Source of the DNA: Actinernus sp. WN-2022
Taxonomy: Eukaryota; Cnidaria; Anthozoa; Actiniaria; Actinernidae
DNA: 64,000 nucleotides
NCBI GenBank assembly: GCA_030867875.1
Contig: JAOWCC010000302.1
Location: 1 to 64,000, forward strand
Direction of reading: 5' to 3'
In this document: positions 50,461 to 63,775 of the stretch, piece by piece
Position numbering within the stretch: the stretch's first letter is position 1
Layout of the letters: every line of letters begins with the position of its first letter
Notes under the pieces: generated by a model
The model's database searches: none
The model's input: the letters and a program-made list of their open reading frames with translations, nothing else
What the model was told of the DNA's origin: nothing
Translations under genes and position numbers: made by a program

Positions 50461-51006
50461 AAATGATTCACGATTCCTGATTCCTGGTTCATCATTCCTC
50501 TTTCCTGATTCATCATTCCTGATTCCTGATTCATCATTCCTGATTCCTGATTCATCATTCCTCATTCCTAATTCATCAATCCTCATTCCTGATTCATCAT
50601 TCCTCATTCCTGATTGATCATTCCTCATTCCTGATTGATCATTCGTCATTCCTGATTCATCATTCCTGATTCCTGATTCATCATTCCTGATTCCTGATTC
50701 ATCACTCCTGATTCCTGATTCATCATTCCTGATTCCTGATTCATCATTGCTGATTCCTGACTCATCATGCATCATTCCTGATTCATCATTCCTGATTCCT
50801 GATTCATCATTCCTGATTCCTGATTCATCATTCATCATTCCTGATTCATCATTCCTTATTCCTGATTCATCATTCCAGATTCCTGATTCATCATTCATCA
50901 TTCCTGATTCATCATTCCTGATTCCTGACTCATCATTCATCATTCCTGATTCATCATTCCTTATTCCTGATTCATCATTCCTGAATACTGATTCATCATT
51001 CATCAT
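50461..51006. repeat. 546-bp conserved heptamer block, copy 2
   Basis: Same variant order as 38,284-38,829, with private changes ATAAATG at its left end (near 50,459) and CATGCATC near 50,767. The same changes occur in copy 3 (53,016-53,561), so copies 2 and 3 are sisters separated by a 2555-bp duplication. Confidence 0.8.
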
Positions 51007-51264
51007 TCCTGATTCATCATTCCTGATTCCTGATTCGTCATTCCTGATTCCTGATTCATCATTGCTGATTCCTGATTCATCATCGCTGATTCAGCATTCA
51101 TCATTCCTGATTCATCATTCCTGATTCCTGATTCATCATTCATCATTCCTGATTCATCATTCCAGATTCCTGATTCATCATTCCTGATTCATCATTCATC
51201 ATTCCTGATTCATCATTCATCATTCCTGATTCCTGATTCCTGATTCATCATTCCTGATTCATCA

Positions 51265-52808
51265 TTCATCATTCCTGATTCATCATTCCTGATTCATCAT
51301 TCATCATTCCTGATTCATTATTTCTGATTCATCATTCCTGATTCATCATTCATCATTCCTGATTCATCATTCATCATTCCTGATTCATCATTTCTGATTC
51401 CTGATTCGTCATTCATCATTCCTGATTCATCATTCATCATTCCTCATTCCTGATTCCTGATTCATCATTCCTGATTCCTGAATCCTGATTCATCATTCCT
51501 GATTCATCATTCCTGATTCATCATTCATCATTCCTGATTCATCATTCCTGATTCCTGATTCGTCATTCATCATTCCTGATTCATCATTCCTGATTCCTGA
51601 TTCCTGATTCATCATTCCTGATTCCTGATTCCTGATTCATCATTCCTGATTCCTGACTCATCATTCATCATTCCTGATTCCTGATTCCTGATTCATCATT
51701 CCTGATTCATCATTCATCATTCCTGATTCATCATTCCTTATTCCTGATTCATCATTCCTGATTCATCATTCATCATTCCTGATTCCTGATTCCTGATTCA
51801 TCATTCCTGATTCATCATTCATCATTCCTGATTCATCATTCCTTATTCCTGATTCATCATTCCTGATTCATCATTCATCATTCCTGATTCCTGATTCATC
51901 ATTCCTGATTCCTGATTCATCATTCCTCATTCCTGATTCATCAATCCTCATTCCTGATTCATCATTCCTCATTCCTGATTGATCATTCCTCATTCCTGAT
52001 ACATCATTCCTCATTCCTGATTCATCATTCCTTATTCCTGATTAATCACTCCTGATTCCTGATTCCTGATTCATCATTCCTGATTCCTGATTCATCATTG
52101 CTGATTCCTGATTCATCATTCATCATTCCTGATTCCTGATTCATCATTCCTGATTCATCATTCCTGATTCCTGACTCATCATTCATCATTCCTGATTCCT
52201 GATTCATCATTCATCATTCCTGATTCATCATTCATCATTCCTGATTCATCATTCCTGATTCCTGATTCATCATTCCAGATTCCTGATTCATCATTCCTGA
52301 TTCATCATTCCTGATTCCTGACTCATCATTCATCATTCCTGATTCCTGATTCCTGATTCATCATTCCTGATTCATCATTCATCATTCCTGATTCATCATT
52401 TCTGATTCCTGATTCCCGATTCATCATTCATGATTCCTGATTCATCATTCCTCATTCCTGATTCCTGATTCATCATTCCTGATTCCTGATTCATCATTCC
52501 TGATTCATGATTCACGATTCCTGATTCCTGATTCATCATTCCTCTTTCCTGATTCATCATTCCTGATTCCTGATTCATCATTCCTGATTCCTGATTCATG
52601 ATTCCTCATTCCTGATTCATCAATCCTCATTCCTGATTCATCATTCCTCATTCCTGATTCATCATTCCTCATTCCTGATACATCATTCCTGATTCCTGAT
52701 TCATCATTCCTTATTCCTGATTAATCACTCCTGATTCCTGATTCCTGATTCATCATTCCTGATTCCTGATTCATCATTGCTGATTCCTGATTCATCATTC
52801 ATCATTCC
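51265..52808. repeat. 1.5-kb segment duplicated at offset 3136, copy 2
   Basis: Downstream copy of 48,129-49,672. The two diverge at about 52,808, where the upstream copy has an ACTCATC-containing variant (near 49,672). Confidence 0.78.
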
Positions 52809-53015
52809 TGATTCCTGATTCATCATTCCTGATTCATCATTCCTGATTCCTGACTCATCATTCCTGATTCATGATTCATCATTCATCATTCCTGATTCAT
52901 CATTCCTGATTCCTGATTCATCATTCCTGATTCCTGATTCATCATTCCTGATTCCTGATTCATCATTCCTGATTCCTGATTCATCATTCCTGATTCCTGA
53001 TTCATCATTCCTGAT

Positions 53016-53561
53016 AAATGATTCACGATTCCTGATTCCTGGTTCATCATTCCTCTTTCCTGATTCATCATTCCTGATTCCTGATTCATCATTCCTGATT
53101 CCTGATTCATCATTCCTCATTCCTAATTCATCAATCCTCATTCCTGATTCATCATTCCTCATTCCTGATTGATCATTCCTCATTCCTGATTGATCATTCG
53201 TCATTCCTGATTCATCATTCCTGATTCCTGATTCATCATTCCTGATTCCTGATTCATCACTCCTGATTCCTGATTCATCATTCCTGATTCCTGATTCATC
53301 ATTGCTGATTCCTGACTCATCATGCATCATTCCTGATTCATCATTCCTGATTCCTGATTCATCATTCCTGATTCCTGATTCATCATTCATCATTCCTGAT
53401 TCATCATTCCTTATTCCTGATTCATCATTCCAGATTCCTGATTCATCATTCATCATTCCTGATTCATCATTCCTGATTCCTGACTCATCATTCATCATTC
53501 CTGATTCATCATTCCTTATTCCTGATTCATCATTCCTGAATACTGATTCATCATTCATCAT
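53016..53561. repeat. 546-bp conserved heptamer block, copy 3
   Basis: Shares ATAAATG and CATGCATC with copy 2. It overlaps the left end of the 4.3-kb segment that copies 41,122-45,408. Confidence 0.8.
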
Positions 53562-56500
53562 TCCTGATTCATCATTCCTGATTCCTGATTCGTCATTCCT
53601 GATTCCTGATTCATCATTGCTGATTCCTGATTCATCATCGCTGATTCAGCATTCATCATTCCTGATTCATCATTCCTGATTCCTGATTCATCATTCATCA
53701 TTCCTGATTCATCATTCCAGATTCCTGATTCATCATTCCTGATTCATCATTCATCATTCCTGATTCATCATTCATCATTCCTGATTCCTGATTCCTGATT
53801 CATCATTCCTGATTCATCATTCATCATTCCTGATTCATCATTCCTTATTCCTGATTCATCATTCCTGATTCCTGATTCATCATTCATCATTCCTGATTCA
53901 TCATTCATCATTCCTGATTCGTCATTCATCATTCCTGATTCATCATTCCTGATTCCTGATTCATCATTCATCATTCCTGATTCATCATTCCTTATTCCTG
54001 ATTCATCATTCCAGATTCCTGATTCATCATTCATCATTCCTGATTCATCATTCATCATTCCTGATTCATCATTCATCATTCCTGATTCATCATTCCTGAT
54101 TCCTGATTCATCATTCCTGAATCCTGATTCATCATTCCTGATTCATCATTTCTGATTTCTGATTCCCGATTCATCATTCATGATTCCTGATTCATCATTC
54201 CTCATTCCTGATTCCTGATTCATCATTCCTGATTCCTGATTCATCATTCCTGATTCTTGATTCATCATTCCTGATTCATGATTCACGATTCCTGATTCCT
54301 GATTCATCATTCCTCTTTCCTGATTCATCATTCCTGATTCCTGATTCATCATTCCTGATTCCTGATTCATCATTCCTCATTCCTGATTCATCAATCCTCA
54401 TTCCTGATTCATCATTCCTCATTCCTGATTCATCATTCATCATTCCTGATTCCTGACTCATCATTCCTGATTCATGATTCATGATTCATCATTCCTGATT
54501 CATCATTCCTGATTCCTGATTCATCATTCATCATTCCTGATTCATCATTCCTTATTCCTGATTCATCATTCCTGATTCTTGATTCATCATTCATCATTCC
54601 TGATTCATCATTCCTGATTCCTGATTCATCATTCCTGATTCCTGATTCCTGATTCATCATTCCTGATTCATCATTCCTGATTCCTGATACATCATTCCTG
54701 ATTCCTGATTCATCATTCCTTATTCCTGATTAATCACTCCTGATTCCTGATTCCTGATTCATCATTCCTGATTCCTGATTCATCATTGCTGATTCCTGAT
54801 TCATCATTCATCATTCCTGATTCCTGATTCATCATTCCTGATTCATCATTCCTGATTCCTGACTCATCATTCCTGATTCATGATTCATGATTCATCATTC
54901 CTGATTCATCATTCCTGATTCCTGATTCATCATTCATCATTCCTGATTCATCATTCCTTATTCCTGATTCATCATTCCTGATTCCTGATTCATCATTGCT
55001 GATTCCTGATTCATCATTCATCATTCCTGATTCCTGATTCATCATTCCTGATTCATCATTCCTGATTCCTGACTCATCATTCCTGATTCATGATTCATCA
55101 TTCCTGATTCCTGATTCATCATTCCTGATTCCTGATTCCTGATTCATCATTCCTGATTCATCATTCCTGATTCCTGACTCATCATTCATCATTCCTGATT
55201 CCTGATTCCTGATTCATCATTCATCATTCTTGATTCATCATTCATCATTCCTGATTCATCATTCCTGATTCCTGATTCATCATTCCAGATTCCTGATTCA
55301 TCATTCCTGATTCATCATTCCTGATTCCTGACTCATCATTCATCATTCCTGATTCCTGATTCCTGATTCATCATTCCTGATTCATCATTCATCATTCCTG
55401 ATTCATCATTCCTTATTCCTGATTCATCATTCCTGATTCCTGATTCATCATTCATCATTCCTGATTCATCATTCATCATTCCTGATTCGTCATTCATCAT
55501 TCCTGATTCATCATTCCTGATTCCTGATTCCTGATTCATCATTCCTGATTCCTGATTCCTGATTCATCATTCCTGATTCATCATTCCTGATTCCTGATTC
55601 ATCATTCCTGATTCATCATTCCTGATTCCTGATTCATCATTCCTGATTCCTGATTCATCATTCCTGATTCCTGATTCATCATTCCTGATTCCTGATTCAT
55701 CATTCCTGATTCCTGATTCATCATTCCTGATTCCTGATTCATCATTCCTGATTCCTGATTCATCATTCCTGATTCATGATTCACGATTCCTGATTCCTGA
55801 ATCATCATTCCTCTTTCCTGATTCATCATTCCTGATTCCTGATTCATCATTCCTGATTCCTGATTCATCATTCCTGATTCCTGATTGATCAATCCTCATT
55901 CCTGATTCATCATTCCTCATTCCTGATTGATCATTCCTCATTCCTGATTGATCATTCCTCATTCCTGATTCATCATTCCTGATTCCTGATTCATCATTCC
56001 TGATTCCTGATTAATCACTCCTGATTCCTGATTCCTGATTCATCATTCCTGATTCCTGATTCATCATTGCTGATTCCTGACTCATCATTCATCATTCCTG
56101 ATTCATCATTCCTTATTCCTGATTCATCATTCATCATTCCTGATTCATCATTCATCATTCCTGATTCATCATTTCTGATTCCTGATTCGTCATTCATCAT
56201 TCCTGATTCATCATTCATCATTCCTCATTCCTGATTCCTGATTCATCATTCCTGATTCCTGATTCCTGATTCATCATTCCTGATTCATCATTCCTGATTC
56301 ATCATTCATCATTGCTGATTCATCATTCCTGATTCCTGATTCGTCATTCATCATTCCTGATTCATCATTCCTGATTCCTGATTCCTGATTCATCATTCCT
56401 GATTCCTGATTCCTGATTCATCATTCCTGATTCCTGACTCATCATTCATCATTCCTGATTCCTGATTCCTGATTCATCATTCCTGATTCATCATTCATCA

Positions 56501-57581
56501 TTCCTGATTCATCATTCCTTATTCCTGATTCATCATTCCTGATTCATCATTCATCATTCCTGATTCATCATTCATCATTCCTGATTCATCATTCATCATT
56601 CCTGATTCATCATTCCTGATTCCTGATTCATCATTCCTGAATCCTGATTCATCATTCCTGATTCATCATTTCTGATTCCTGATTCCCGATTCATCATTCA
56701 TGATTCCTGATTCATCATTCCTCATTCCTGATTCATCATTCCTGATTCCTGATTCATCATTCCTGATTCATGATTCACGATTCCTGATTCCTGATTCATC
56801 ATTCCTCTTTCCTGATTCATCATTCCTGATTCCTGATTCATCATTCCTGATTCCTGATTCATCATTCCTCATTCCTGATTCATCAATCCTGATTCCTGAT
56901 TCATCATTCCTCATTCCTGATTGATCATTCCTCATTCCTGATACATCATTCCTGATTCCTGATTCATCATTCCTTATTCCTGATTAATCACTCCTGATTC
57001 CTGATTCCTGATTCATCATTCCTGATTCCTGATTCATCATTGCTGATTCCTGATTCATCATTCATCATTCCTGATTCCTGATTCATCATTCCTGATTCAT
57101 CATTCCTGATTCCTGACTCATCATTCATCATTCCTGATTCCTGATTCCTGATTCATCATTCATCATTCCTGATTCATCATTCATCATTCCTGATTCATCA
57201 TTCCTGATTCCTGATTCATCATTCCAGATTCCTGATTCATCATTCCTGATTCATCATTCCTGATTCCTGACTCATCATTCATCATTCCTGATTCCTGATT
57301 CCTGATTCATCATTCCTGATTCATCATTCATCATTCTTGATTCATCATTCCTTATTCCTGATTCATCATTCCTGATTCCTGATTCATCATTCATCATTCC
57401 TGATTCATCATTCATCATTCCTGATTCGTCATTCATCATTCCTGATTCATCATTCCTGATTCCTGATTCCTGATTCATCATTCCTGATTCCTGATTCCTG
57501 ATTCATCATTCCTGATTCATCATTCCTGATTCATCATTCATCATTCCTGATTCATCATTCCTGATTCCTGATTCATCATTC
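53302..57581. repeat. 4.3-kb segment duplicated at 12,180 bp, copy 2
   Basis: Downstream partner of 41,122-45,408. Small substitutions separate the copies: one has GATTTCTG near 54,155 and ATTCTTG near 54,254, and 55,801 has GAATCATC where the partner has GATTCATC. This duplication is therefore older than the 1323-bp one. Confidence 0.8.
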
Positions 57582-58910
57582 CTGATTCCTGATTCATCAT
57601 TCCTGATTCCTGATTCATCTTTCCTGATTCCTGATTCATCATTCCTGATTCCTGATTGATCATTCCTGATTCATGATTCACGATTCCTGATTCCTGATTC
57701 ATCATTCTTCTTTCCTGATTCATCATTCCTGATTCCTGATTCATCATTCCTCATTCCTGATTCATCATTCCTCATTCCTGATTCATCAATCCTCATTCCT
57801 GATTCATCATTCCTGATTCCTGATTCATCATTCCTGATTCCTGATTCATCATTCATCATTCCTGATTCATCATTCCTTATTCCTGATTCATCATTCCTGA
57901 TTCCTGATTCATCATTCATCATTCCTGATTCATCATTCCTGATTCCTGACTCATCATTCATCATTCCTGATTCATCATTCCTTATTCCTGATTCATCATT
58001 CCTGAATACTGATTCATCATTCATCATTCCTGATTCATCATTCCTGATTCCTGATTCCTGATTCATCATTCCTTGATTCCTGACTCATCATTCATCATTC
58101 CTGATTCCTGATTCCTGATTCATCATTCCTGATTCATCATTCATCATTCCTGATTCATCATTCCTTATTCCTGATTCATCATTCCTGATTCATCATTCAT
58201 CATTCCTGATTCATCATTCATCATTCCTGATTCATCATTCATCATTCCTGATTCATCATTCATCATTCCTGATTCATCATTCCTGATTCCTGATTCATCA
58301 TTCCTGAATCCTGATTCATCATTCCTGATTCATCATTTCTGATTCCTGATTCCCGATTCATCATTCATGATTCCTGATTCATCATTCATCATTCCTGATT
58401 CCTGATTCATCATTCCTGATTCCTGATTCATCATTCCTGATTCATGATTCACGATTCCTGATTCCTGATTCATCATTCCTCTTTCCTGATTCATCATTCC
58501 TGATTCCTGATTCATCATTCCTGATTCCTGATTCATGATTCCTCATTCCTGATTCATCAATCCTCATTCCTGATTCATCATTCCTCATTCCTGATTCATC
58601 ATTCCTCATTCCTGATACATCATTCCTGATTCCTGATTCATCATTCCTTATTCCTGATTAATCACTCCTGATTCCTGATTCCTGATTCATCATTCCTGAT
58701 TCCTGATTCATCATTGCTGATTCCTGATTCATCATTCATCATTCCTGATTCATCATTCCTGATTCCTGACTCATCATTCCTGATTCATGATTCATGATTC
58801 ATCATTCCTGATTCATCATTCCTGATTCCTGATTCATCATTCCTGATTCCTGATTCATCATTCCTGATTCCTGATTCATCATTCCTGATTCCTGATTCAT
58901 CATTCCTGAT

Positions 58911-59456
58911 TCATGATTCACTATTCCTGATTCCTGATTCATCATTCCTCTTTCCTGATTCATCATTCCTGATTCCTGATTCATCATTCCTGATTCCTGA
59001 TTCATCATTCCTCATTCCTAATTCATCAATCCTCATTCCTGATTCATCATTCCTCATTCCTGATTGATCATTCCTCATTCCTGATTGATCATTCGTCATT
59101 CCTGATTCATCATTCCTGATTCCTGATTCATCATTCCTGATTCCTGATTCATCACTCCTGATTCCTGATTCATCATTCCTGATTCCTGATTCATCATTGC
59201 TGATTCCTGACTCATCATTCATCATTCCTGATTCATCATTCCTGATTCCTGATTCATCATTCCTGATTCCTGATTCATCATTCATCATTCCTGATTCATC
59301 ATTCCTTATTCCTGATTCATCATTCCAGATTCCTGATTCATCATTCATCATTCCTGATTCATCATTCCTGATTCCTGACTCATCATTCATCATTCCTGAT
59401 TCATCATTCCTTATTCCTGATTCATCATTCCTGAATACTGAATCATCATTCATCAT
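58911..59456. repeat. 546-bp conserved heptamer block, copy 4
   Basis: Same order as the other copies, with ATTCACTATTCC at its left end and TGAATACTGAATC at its right end. The right-end change is shared with copy 5, 1043 bp downstream. Confidence 0.8.
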
Positions 59457-59953
59457 TCCTGATTCATCATTCCTGATTCCTGATTCGTCATTCCTGATTC
59501 CTGATTCATCATTGCTGATTCCTGATTCATCATCGCTGATTCAGCATTCATCATTCCTGATTCATCATTCCTGATTCCTGATTCATCATTCATCATTCCT
59601 GATTCATCATTCCAGATTCCTGATTCATCATTCCTGATTCATCATTCATCATTCCTGATTCATCATTCATCATTCCTGATTCCTGATTCCTGATTCATCA
59701 TTCCTGATTCATCATTCATCATTCCTGATTCATCATTCCTTATTCCTGATTCATCATTCCTGATTCCTGATTCATCATTCATCATTCCTGATTCATCATT
59801 CATCATTCCTGATTCGTCATTCATCATTCCTGATTCATCATTCCTGATTCCTGATTCATCATTCATCATTCCTGATTCATCATTCCTGATTCCTGATTCA
59901 TCATTCCAGATTCCTGATTCATCATTCCTGATTCCTGATTCATCATTCCTGAT

Positions 59954-60499
59954 TCATGATTCACGATTCCTGATTCCTGATTCATCATTCCTCTTTCCTG
60001 ATTCATCATTCCTGATTCCTGATTCATCATTCCTGATTCCTGATTCATCATTCCTCATTCCTAATTCATCAATCCTCATTCCTGATTCATCATTCCTCAT
60101 TCCTGATTGATCATTCCTCATTCCTGATTGATCATTCGTCATTCCTGATTCATCATTCCTGATTCCTGATTCATCATTCCTGATTCCTGATTCATCACTC
60201 CTGATTCCTGATTCATCATTCCTGATTCCTGATTCATCATTGCTGATTCCTGACTCATCATTCATCATTCCTGATTCATCATTCCTGATTCCTGATTCAT
60301 CATTCCTGATTCCTGATTCATCATTCATCATTCCTGATTCATCATTCCTTATTCCTGATTCATCATTCCAGATTCCTGATTCATCATTCCTGATTCCTGA
60401 TTCATCATTCCTGATTCCTGACTCATCATTCATCATTCCTGATTCATCATTCCTTATTCCTGATTCATCATTCCTGAATACTGAATCATCATTCATCAT
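59954..60499. repeat. 546-bp conserved heptamer block, copy 5
   Basis: Offset 1043 (149 heptamers) from copy 4: CCTCTTT 58,945 and 59,988, ATCGCTGATTCAGC 59,532 and 60,575. It shares the TGAATACTGAATC change, and carries ATTCCTG in place of ATTCATC near 60,390. Confidence 0.8.
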
Positions 60500-60705
60500 T
60501 CCTGATTCATCATTCCTGATTCCTGATTCGTCATTCCTGATTCCTGATTCATCATTGCTGATTCCTGATTCATCATCGCTGATTCAGCATTCATCATTCC
60601 TGATTCATCATTCCTGATTCCTGATTCATCATTCATCATTCCTGATTCATCATTCCAGATTCCTGATTCATCATTCCTGATTCATCATTCATCATTCCTG
60701 ATTCA

Positions 60706-63229
60706 TCATTCATCATTCCTGATTCCTGATTCCTGATTCATCATTCCTGATTCATCATTCATCATTCCTGATTCATCATTCCTTATTCCTGATTCATCAT
60801 TCCTGATTCCTGATTCATCATTCATCATTCCTGATTCATCATTCATCATTCCTGATTCGTCATTCATCATTCCTGATTCATCATTCCTGATTCCTGATTC
60901 ATCATTCATCATTCCTGATTCATCATTCCTTATTCCTGATTCATCATTCCAGATTCCTGATTCATCATTCATCATTCCTGATTCATCATTCCTGATTCCT
61001 GACTCATCATTCATCATTCCTGATTCATCATTCCTTATTCCTGATTCATCATTCCTGAATACTGATTCATCATTCATCATTCCTGATTCATCATTCCTGA
61101 TTCCTGATTCGTCATTCCTGATTCCTGATTCATCATTGCTGATTCCTGATTCATCATCGCTGATTCAGCATTCATCATTCCTGATTCATCATTCCTGATT
61201 CCTGATTCATCATTCATCATTCCTGATTCATCATTCCAGATTCCTGATTCATCATTCCTGATTCATCATTCATCATTCCTGATTCATCATTCATCATTCC
61301 TGATTCCTGATTCCTGATTCATCATTCCTGATTCATCATTCCTGATTCATCATTCCTTATTCCTGATTCATCATTCCTGATTCCTGATTCATCATTCATC
61401 ATTCCTGATTCATCATTCATCATTCCTGATTCGTCATTCATCATTCCTGATTCATCATTCCTGATTCCTGATTCCTGATTCATCATTCCTGATTCCTGAT
61501 TCCTGATTCATCATTCCTGATTCATCATTCATCATTCCTGATTCATCATTCCTGATTCCTGATTCATCATTCCTGATTCATCATTCATCATTCCTGATTC
61601 ATCATTCATCATTCCTGATTCATCATTCCTGATTCCTGATTCATCATTCCTGATTCATCATTCCTGATTCATCATTCATCATTCCTGATTCATTATTTCT
61701 GATTCATCATTCCTGATTCATCATTCATCATTCCTGATTCATCATTCATCATTCCTGATTCATCATTTCTGATTCCTGATTCGTCATTCATCATTCCTGA
61801 TTCATCATTCATCATTCCTCATTCCTGATTCCTGATTCATCATTCCTGATTCCTGAATCCTGATTCATCATTCCTGATTCATCATTCCTGATTCATCATT
61901 CATCATTCCTGATTCATCATTCCTGATTCCTGATTCGTCATTCATCATTCCTGATTCATCATTCCTGATTCCTGATTCCTGATTCATCATTCCTGATTCC
62001 TGATTCCTGATTCATCATTCCTGATTCCTGACTCATCATTCATCATTCCTGATTCCTGATTCCTGATTCATCATTCCTGATTCATCATTCATCATTCCTG
62101 ATTCATCATTCCTTATTCCTGATTCATCATTCCTGATTCATCATTCATCATTCCTGATTCCTGATTCCTGATTCATCATTCCTGATTCATCATTCATCAT
62201 TCCTGATTCATCATTCCTTATTCCTGATTCATCATTCCTGATTCATCATTCATCATTCCTGATTCATTATTCATCATTCCTGATTCATCATTCATCATTC
62301 CTGATTCATCATTCATCATTCCTGATTCATTATTCCTGATTCCTGATTCATCATTCCTGAATCCTGATTCATCATTTCTGATTCCTGATTCCCGATTCAT
62401 CATTCATGATTCCTGATTCATCATTCCTCATTCCTGATTCCTGATTCATCATTCCTGATTCCTGATTCATCATTCCTGATTCATGATTCACGATTCCTGA
62501 TTCCTGATTCATCATTCCTCTTTCCTGATTCATCATTCCTGATTCGTCATTTCTGATTCCTGATTCCCGATTCATCATTCATGATTCCTGATTCATCATT
62601 CCTCATTCCTGATTCCTGATTCATCATTCCTGATTCCTGATTCATCATTCCTGATTCATCATTCCTGATTCATCATTCCTGATTCCTGACTCATCATTCA
62701 TCATTCCTGATTCCTGATTCCTGATTCATCATTCCTGATTCATGATTCACGATTCCTGATTCCTGATTCATCATTCCTCTTTCCTGATTCATCATTCCTG
62801 ATTCCTGATTCATCATTCCTGATTCCTGATTCATGATTCCTCATTCCTGATTCATCAATCCTCATTCCTGATTCATCATTCCTCATTCCTGATTCATCAT
62901 TCCTCATTCCTGATACATCATTCCTGATTCCTGATTCATCATTCCTTATTCCTGATTAATCACTCCTGATTCCTGATTCCTGATTCATCATTCCTGATTC
63001 CTGATTCATCATTGCTGATTCCTGATTCATCATTCATCATTCCTGATTCCTGATTCATCATTCCTGATTCATCATTCCTGATTCCTGACTCATCATTCCT
63101 GATTCATGATTCATGATTCATCATTCCTGATTCATCATTCCTGATTCCTGATTCATCATTCCTGATTCCTGATTCATCATTCCTGATTCCTGATTCATCA
63201 TTCCTGATTCCTGATTCATCATTCCTGAT
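60706..63229. repeat. Mosaic heptamer segment near the right edge
   Basis: Begins with sequence like 45,921-46,295, with a third-type ATCGCTGATTCAGC copy at 61,156. It continues with a segment resembling 48.1-48.9 kb (ATTATTTCTG at 61,692) and two ATTCCCG blocks only 178 bp apart (62,389 and 62,567). CCTCTTT markers are at 62,515 and 62,774. No single period fits. Confidence 0.6.
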
Positions 63230-63775
63230 TCATGATTCACGATTCCTGATTCCTGATTCATCATTCCTCTTTCCTGATTCATCATTCCTGATTCCTGATT
63301 CATCATTCCTGATTCCTGATTCATCATTCCTCATTCCTAATTCATCAATCCTCATTCCTGATTCATCATTCCTCATTCCTGATTGATCATTCCTCATTCC
63401 TGATTGATCATTCGTCATTCCTGATTCATCATTCCTGATTCCTGATTCATCATTCCTGATTCCTGATTCATCACTCCTGATTCCTGATTCATCATTCCTG
63501 ATTCCTGATTCATCATTGCTGATTCCTGACTCATCATTCATCATTCCTGATTCATCATTCCTGATTCCTGATTCATCATTCCTGATTCCTGATTCATCAT
63601 TCATCATTCCTGATTCATCATTCCTTATTCCTGATTCATCATTCCAGATTCCTGATTCATCATTCATCATTCCTGATTCATCATTCCTGATTCCTGACTC
63701 ATCATTCATCATTCCTGATTCATCATTCCTTATTCCTGATTCATCATTCCTGAATACTGATTCATCATTCATCAT
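63230..63775. repeat. 546-bp conserved heptamer block, copy 6
   Basis: Closest by variants to copy 1 (TGAATACTGATTC at the right end, normal ATTCATG-ATTCACG at the left end). Its ATCGCTGATTCAGC block at 63,851 is 3276 bp after that of copy 5. Confidence 0.8.

Larger units (their letters stand above)
14161..63276 (+). repeat. CCTCTTT marker block (36 copies plus 2 variants)
   Basis: A distinctive heptamer string (ATTCATG, ATTCACG, two ATTCCTG, ATTCATC, then ATTCCTCTTTCCTG) recurs. TTCCTCTTTCCTG starts at 14161, 16569, 18417, 20825, 21826, 24234, 26124, 26803, 28238, 28896, 30408, 32445, 33103, 34608, 35616, 37296, 38328, 39600, 40624, 42130, 43628, 44629, 49403, 49991, 50495, 52539, 53050, 54310, 55808, 56802, 58476, 58945, 59988, 62515, 62774 and 63264. 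Variant TTCTTCTTTCCTG is at 36505 and 57705. It is absent from 12.08-14.16 kb and from 44.7-49.4 kb. Confidence 0.85.
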
